Notes under the pieces: model-generated | Told to the model about the DNA's origin: nothing | The model's database searches: none | Seen by the model: the letters and a program-made list of their open reading frames with translations, nothing else | DNA from: Bin55 sp965220235 | GTDB taxonomy: Bacteria > Pseudomonadota > Gammaproteobacteria > Pseudomonadales > Azotimanducaceae | Length of the DNA: 64,000 nucleotides | NCBI GenBank assembly: GCA_965220235.1 | Contig: OZ244815.1 | Span: 372,001 to 436,000 of the forward strand | Direction of reading: 5' to 3' | Program-made: the position numbers and the translations under genes | In this document: positions 60,801-64,000 of the stretch, piece after piece | Layout of the letters: every line of letters starts with the position of its first letter | Position numbering within the stretch: the first letter of the stretch is position 1

Positions 60801-61844
60801 ATGTCAAATTCAAAAAAATCCCCTTCGATACTGATGGAAGCGCTGATTGACGAGATCACGCCCCCGTCGCGTAATAAAAGAGTGCGCTTTGCCATAGAAG
60901 AACACTTTAGAGATTCGGCGCAACACGACGGGAGGGGACGTAGAACTAGTGAGTTAGAGAACGCCTGTAGAGCGCTCCGTCATCTTAAGAGCATGCCTGG
61001 GTGGCAAGTGAACGAACGCTACGACCTAAACATGAGGAACCGTATACGCGACATTCTTAAACACATTGACCATGGCCAGTCTTGGTCTGAGACAATCAAG
61101 GAGTGTAGCGAGGCGAGGGGGCTAATTAGCAAATCGGCAAGACGACGGAGTGACCGGAAAGAGTATGGGTTCAGTGCGCCAAGAAGACTTGATGATGAAT
61201 TTATCTGTTACCCACTGAATTCCGCGGCCAAGCTTCGTTCGGCGGGAAAGAGGGGTAAAAACTGCCTTGGTAGCAATAGCTATAACCATGTTGCGGAGCT
61301 CAAATCCGGTGAGTCTGAGTTCTACGAGATTAAAACGAAACGTGGCGCTCCTCGAGCGTTTCTTTCCGTTGACAAGGCTTCTCGCATGATTAGCGAGATT
61401 GGTGGGATAAACAATGGGGAAGTCACGTTGCCTACTGACACGCTTTGGAGCATATGTCAGGAATTAGAAGCAAACGGCGATGATTGTGAAGAGTTTGGAG
61501 GAGCCGGGGTGCTATCCGCCTTACGAGACTCGAATCGGAATTCAATAGCGCCGATGCGACGGATCTTCGACTTCCATCTCTGGTGGCGTAACGGCGAGAT
61601 CATCCTGCGAGACCTCCGAACCAACGAATGGTCACGGTTCGAATGGGACGACGATCTAGGCGAATGGAAGGCTCCATACTTTTCTGAGATTGATGCTCAA
61701 GCATTCGCTCTGATGCTGCGTTGCCAGCCTGAACTTTCGGCTATCGGGGAGAAGGCTCGTCCGAAAGACTGCAGCGTTACTCAAAGCGCCTCTGATCATA
61801 GACGGAGGTACCGACACAGACGGGGGATGCCAAACTGGATGTGA
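60801..61844 (+). CDS. Protein of unknown function, possibly PcfJ-like
   Basis: A 347-residue protein with ribosome-binding site AAGGAAA before ATG 60801. The central part (FICYPLNSAAKLRSAG, GKNCLGSNSYNHVAELKSG, FYEIKTKRGAPRAFLSVD, IGGINNGEV) faintly resembles PcfJ-like proteins carried by mobile elements. This is a pattern impression only. The N-terminal 120 residues are helical and basic, the C-terminal tail is very basic (RRRYRHRRG). It has no signal peptide. It lies alone in a gene-poor stretch. Confidence 0.55.
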   Translation: MSNSKKSPSILMEALIDEITPPSRNKRVRFAIEEHFRDSAQHDGRGRRTSELENACRALRHLKSMPGWQVNERYDLNMRNRIRDILKHIDHGQSWSETIKECSEARGLISKSARRRSDRKEYGFSAPRRLDDEFICYPLNSAAKLRSAGKRGKNCLGSNSYNHVAELKSGESEFYEIKTKRGAPRAFLSVDKASRMISEIGGINNGEVTLPTDTLWSICQELEANGDDCEEFGGAGVLSALRDSNRNSIAPMRRIFDFHLWWRNGEIILRDLRTNEWSRFEWDDDLGEWKAPYFSEIDAQAFALMLRCQPELSAIGEKARPKDCSVTQSASDHRRRYRHRRGMPNWM

Positions 61845-62024
61845 ATTCCAGCCAACGAATGCTTAATTACGATGCGATTGTGTCAGTTAACTTCAACCAG
61901 CGAAATATCCGAAAATCTCGATTACCTTGTAGTGTTGTTTCGTAAGTCAGCAGATCAATCTCAATTTAGGCTTCGCATTGCGGGAAGTCAAAACTTGGTT
62001 CTTAATTAAGCGCCGAATTTGATT

Positions 62025-62279
62025 TCACCGATATGCGTCGCCTCGATGCGCGACTCGGACGACCAGTACGATCAATTCGTCCTGTTGTATTTCGTACACA
62101 ATTCGATAGGCACCAACCCGTAATCTGCGTAGTCCGGTCAGATTGCCTTTTAGCGCAACTCCTAAATATGGATTCTCTTTCAAGCGATCGATTGCGGTAA
62201 CTATCCGAATTCGATCCTGCGGGTTTACGCGTTGCAGTTCCTTATCAGCACTATTTTTAATTCGAATCGAGTAAGGCAC
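62025..62279 (-). CDS. RelE/ParE-family toxin
   Basis: An 84-residue toxin. SIRIKNSADKELQRVNPQDRIRI, GNLTGLRRLRVGAYRIVYEI and the final VAHRGDAY make up the RelE fold with its basic and Arg residues. It would cleave mRNA on the ribosome, or act on gyrase if ParE-like. It follows the antitoxin gene with a 23-base overlap and is likely functional. Confidence 0.88.
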   Translation of the reverse strand: MPYSIRIKNSADKELQRVNPQDRIRIVTAIDRLKENPYLGVALKGNLTGLRRLRVGAYRIVYEIQQDELIVLVVRVAHRGDAYR

Positions 62280-62481
62280 GTTTCACTTCGTCCCAATCGA
62301 GTGCCTCGTCGGACGGGTCGCGGAGGCGTTCGATTGCAACCGCAAGATCGTCAAAATCTTCAAGGTAAGTCTCGATCGCTAAGCGAATGAGATCTGCACG
62401 ACTACGCCGAAGTTGCTTCGCAGCGAGGTCCAGCGCGTCAACAGTTTCGTTAGTTAATCTCGCAGTTACTTGAATTGGCAT
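62257..62481 (-). CDS. Ribbon-helix-helix antitoxin
   Basis: A 74-residue antitoxin. IQVTARLTNETVDALDLAA is the DNA-binding strand and first helix, and RSRADLIRLAIETYL is the second helix of a ribbon-helix-helix (CopG-like). The acidic C-terminus (PSDEALDWDEVK) would wrap around the toxin. Its gene overlaps the toxin by 23 bases. Three 10-bp repeats just upstream are probable binding sites. Confidence 0.88.
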   Translation of the reverse strand: MPIQVTARLTNETVDALDLAAKQLRRSRADLIRLAIETYLEDFDDLAVAIERLRDPSDEALDWDEVKRALLDSN

Positions 62482-62507
62482 CTCAAGCTATCTCAAATAC
62501 AGGAATA

Positions 62508-62537
62508 GTTGACATTAGTTTACATTAAATCGCATTA
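62508..62537 (-). promoter_or_regulatory. Three tandem 10-bp repeats, probable antitoxin operator
   Basis: GTTGACATTA, GTTTACATTA and AATCGCATTA follow each other without a gap, 26-56 bases upstream of the antitoxin start. The 10-bp spacing places each CATTA on the same side of the helix. Ribbon-helix-helix antitoxins bind such repeated half-sites to repress their own operon. Confidence 0.6.
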
Positions 62538-62658
62538 GATTGCCTCGCAATGCTTGTAGTTTTATATTTCGTTGGTGAGAAGTTGGGGTGAAGATTGCCA
62601 CGAGGCAACTTCAGTGAACGTAGCACCAGGACACGCGCCTGGAACAGACGTTGAGCTA

Positions 62659-63786
62659 TTACGGTTCGTAGTAGGGAATCCTTCTAGACTCGTCGACATC
62701 TAGGATTGTGAGTCGTTCCATGAAACGTCGATGAGGCCAATAATCGCCGCTGCCTGAATGTAGGACGCAACGGTTGTCCCACATCGCAATGGTGCCCGGT
62801 TCCCATCTCACTCGGCACGTGTATTCTGGTCGCCCTTCCTGGAATTTCATTTCGAGAAGCAACTTACGTTCTTCTTCTTCTGGAATATTGTGTTCGTCGG
62901 CGAACTTCTTCACGAATCCTTGTTGAACGTACAAGCTCGTGCGCCCGGTTTCGGGATGAGTTCTTGCGACGGGATGAACTGAAACGGGCGTTTTACCGTC
63001 CATTTGGTGACCAACGGAACCGATATGGACAGCCTTTAAGTTGGAGACCCGTTCCTTCGTGGCTGCGGACAATCCCTCCCACATGCTGTGGCAGTCACAG
63101 AAGCAAGTATCGCCACCAACTGGAGGTGCTTCTCGGCACATTAACACTGACGCCATCGGCGGTTTTTGTTGCCAAGTAGCGTCTGAATGCCAACCGCTCG
63201 CAATGTTCGGTACCGTCGCATCTGACGGTAATACGAGCATGTTGGGGATGTCTTTGACCTTAACCTGTTGATTCAGGTCGTGTGGCGAGTTTGGTACGTG
63301 ATCCTTCTCGCCAAAAGGCATACCAACGACGCCGAAGTGCTCAACGAATTCGACCATCTGTTTTCGGGTTAGATGTTCCTGACCCCGGAATGCAATAACA
63401 CGTCGCTGTAACCAGAGTTGCCTAACAAACGTCACGATTTCCGGATTGTCTAAGTCAGTTGCGAGATCCATACCGTGTACTACCGTACCGATACTGGGTT
63501 GTAGTGGTTCCAGTTTCAGCTCGATTCCACAAACGGTCACTGGTTTGTACCAGACCGTACCGAAGTTACCTGGGACGAGATCCCCGTCCTCAGCCAGAAT
63601 GCTGTCCGCCATCTCTTTACGACTGGCAGTTCCCGATACGCGGGATGCAGCGACGGCGCCTAAAGGCGAACGGCGCGACGGTGGCTTATCCGCTTGAGCT
63701 CGCTCCTTTATCTTGTCGTAGAGCGGGTTGTCGATTAGCTGTGGGTCTTGAGGAATGTCGTTGCTCGTGGCGTCTAGGCTGGACAT
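62659..63786 (-). CDS. TauD/TfdA-family 2-oxoglutarate dioxygenase
   Basis: A 375-residue Fe(II)/2-oxoglutarate oxygenase from ATG 63786; an upstream ATG 63819 is less likely. SGWHSDATW supplies the first iron ligands (His-x-Asp), NRCVLHSGSGDYWPHRRFMERL the second His and the Arg for 2-oxoglutarate. TfdA relatives hydroxylate sulfonates, aryloxyacids and similar. The N-terminal 80 residues before the core (PSRRSPLGAVAASRV) are long for the family and look disordered. Substrate unknown; no neighbours help. Confidence 0.85.
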   Translation of the reverse strand: MSSLDATSNDIPQDPQLIDNPLYDKIKERAQADKPPSRRSPLGAVAASRVSGTASRKEMADSILAEDGDLVPGNFGTVWYKPVTVCGIELKLEPLQPSIGTVVHGMDLATDLDNPEIVTFVRQLWLQRRVIAFRGQEHLTRKQMVEFVEHFGVVGMPFGEKDHVPNSPHDLNQQVKVKDIPNMLVLPSDATVPNIASGWHSDATWQQKPPMASVLMCREAPPVGGDTCFCDCHSMWEGLSAATKERVSNLKAVHIGSVGHQMDGKTPVSVHPVARTHPETGRTSLYVQQGFVKKFADEHNIPEEEERKLLLEMKFQEGRPEYTCRVRWEPGTIAMWDNRCVLHSGSGDYWPHRRFMERLTILDVDESRRIPYYEP

Positions 63787-63819
63787 GTGGTGCAGGTGTG
63801 AGAAATTCCAAGTGAGCAA

Positions 63820-64000
63820 TATTTTAGAAGCGAGGTCTAATATCAGGTGAAGACACTGTGTTTCAGTAGATTCCTTTCCAAGAAATCAGCAATGAGACAT
63901 GCACAGCATGGCAAACCTAAGCTCAAGGATTGGAGAATTGCCAACCTACCGTCGCGGAAACCGAAAAACTGGGAGTGCTGCCATGCATCTACCTTCGTCC
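63820..64000. other. Right edge of window, no gene resolved
   Basis: A frame from ATG 63892 is open to the window end (36 codons, basic and Trp-containing), but is too short to judge. No RNA or repeat is seen. Confidence 0.2.

Noticed and set aside
1..64000. tRNA, rRNA and CRISPR arrays
   Set aside because: No T-loop-like GGTTCRANTCC with a matching acceptor stem, no rRNA-like stretch and no regularly spaced repeats were seen in intergenic DNA.

Overview
The window looks like the chromosome of a free-living, probably marine, heterotrophic gammaproteobacterium. Pointers are rppH-ptsP and lgt-thyA-folA on the same strand, two TonB-dependent receptors, cytochrome c5, class III alcohol dehydrogenase, roughly half G+C, and a coding style tolerant of TTG and GTG starts. 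I cannot name a genus. The organism also carries mevalonate-pathway genes, which is unusual for this class.

Left end (1-11.4 kb) is an accessory island. An IS1595-type transposase tail runs with start/stop overlaps into an adenine methyltransferase, a probable restriction enzyme and a 49-residue basic protein. Then come hipBA, a PIN protein paired with an Xre-ImmA/IrrE regulator, a divergent second Xre-ImmA/IrrE protein with a damaged zinc motif, a DUF5916/CBM9 outer-membrane protein behind a structured leader, and a cassette of Nmad3, a DUF6998-like nuclease-fold protein and an orphan HicB-like protein.

The 11.5-27.2 kb part holds an enolase-superfamily enzyme, lgt-thyA-folA and rppH-ptsP. 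In E. coli the last two groups are adjacent; here about 9.5 kb separates them. That stretch carries an NYN nuclease, an NRDE-SDR-glpK operon, an ECF sigma factor with a long extra domain, an S9 peptidase and decayed toxin-antitoxin genes. From 27.3 to 36.1 kb are a thioredoxin-like/DUF255 protein, acyl-CoA dehydrogenase plus CaiB/BaiF CoA-transferase, a large TonB receptor with a clean terminator, and a HisN-like phosphatase.

From 36.2 to 48.7 kb lie a methyltransferase-HNH fusion, amidase-mvaD, a 3-mercaptopyruvate sulfurtransferase-like protein, a TnpB/IS605 relic, and an operon of phosphomevalonate kinase, a fused HMG-CoA reductase-mevalonate kinase, and exonuclease III. Together mvaD and this operon cover mevalonate synthesis from HMG-CoA through to isopentenyl diphosphate. 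The phosphomevalonate kinase start region is duplicated (470 bp, about 97% identical), flanking a foreign-looking insert with a NUDIX gene and a broken FkbM methyltransferase.

From 48.7 to 64 kb are a formylglycine-generating-type protein, a tandem pair of exported proteins of unknown family, a phytanoyl-CoA-dioxygenase/repeat fusion coupled to a TonB receptor, an amidohydrolase, class III alcohol dehydrogenase, a CBS protein, ahcY, cytochrome c5, an unknown protein, a RelBE-type pair with a three-repeat operator, and a TauD-family dioxygenase.
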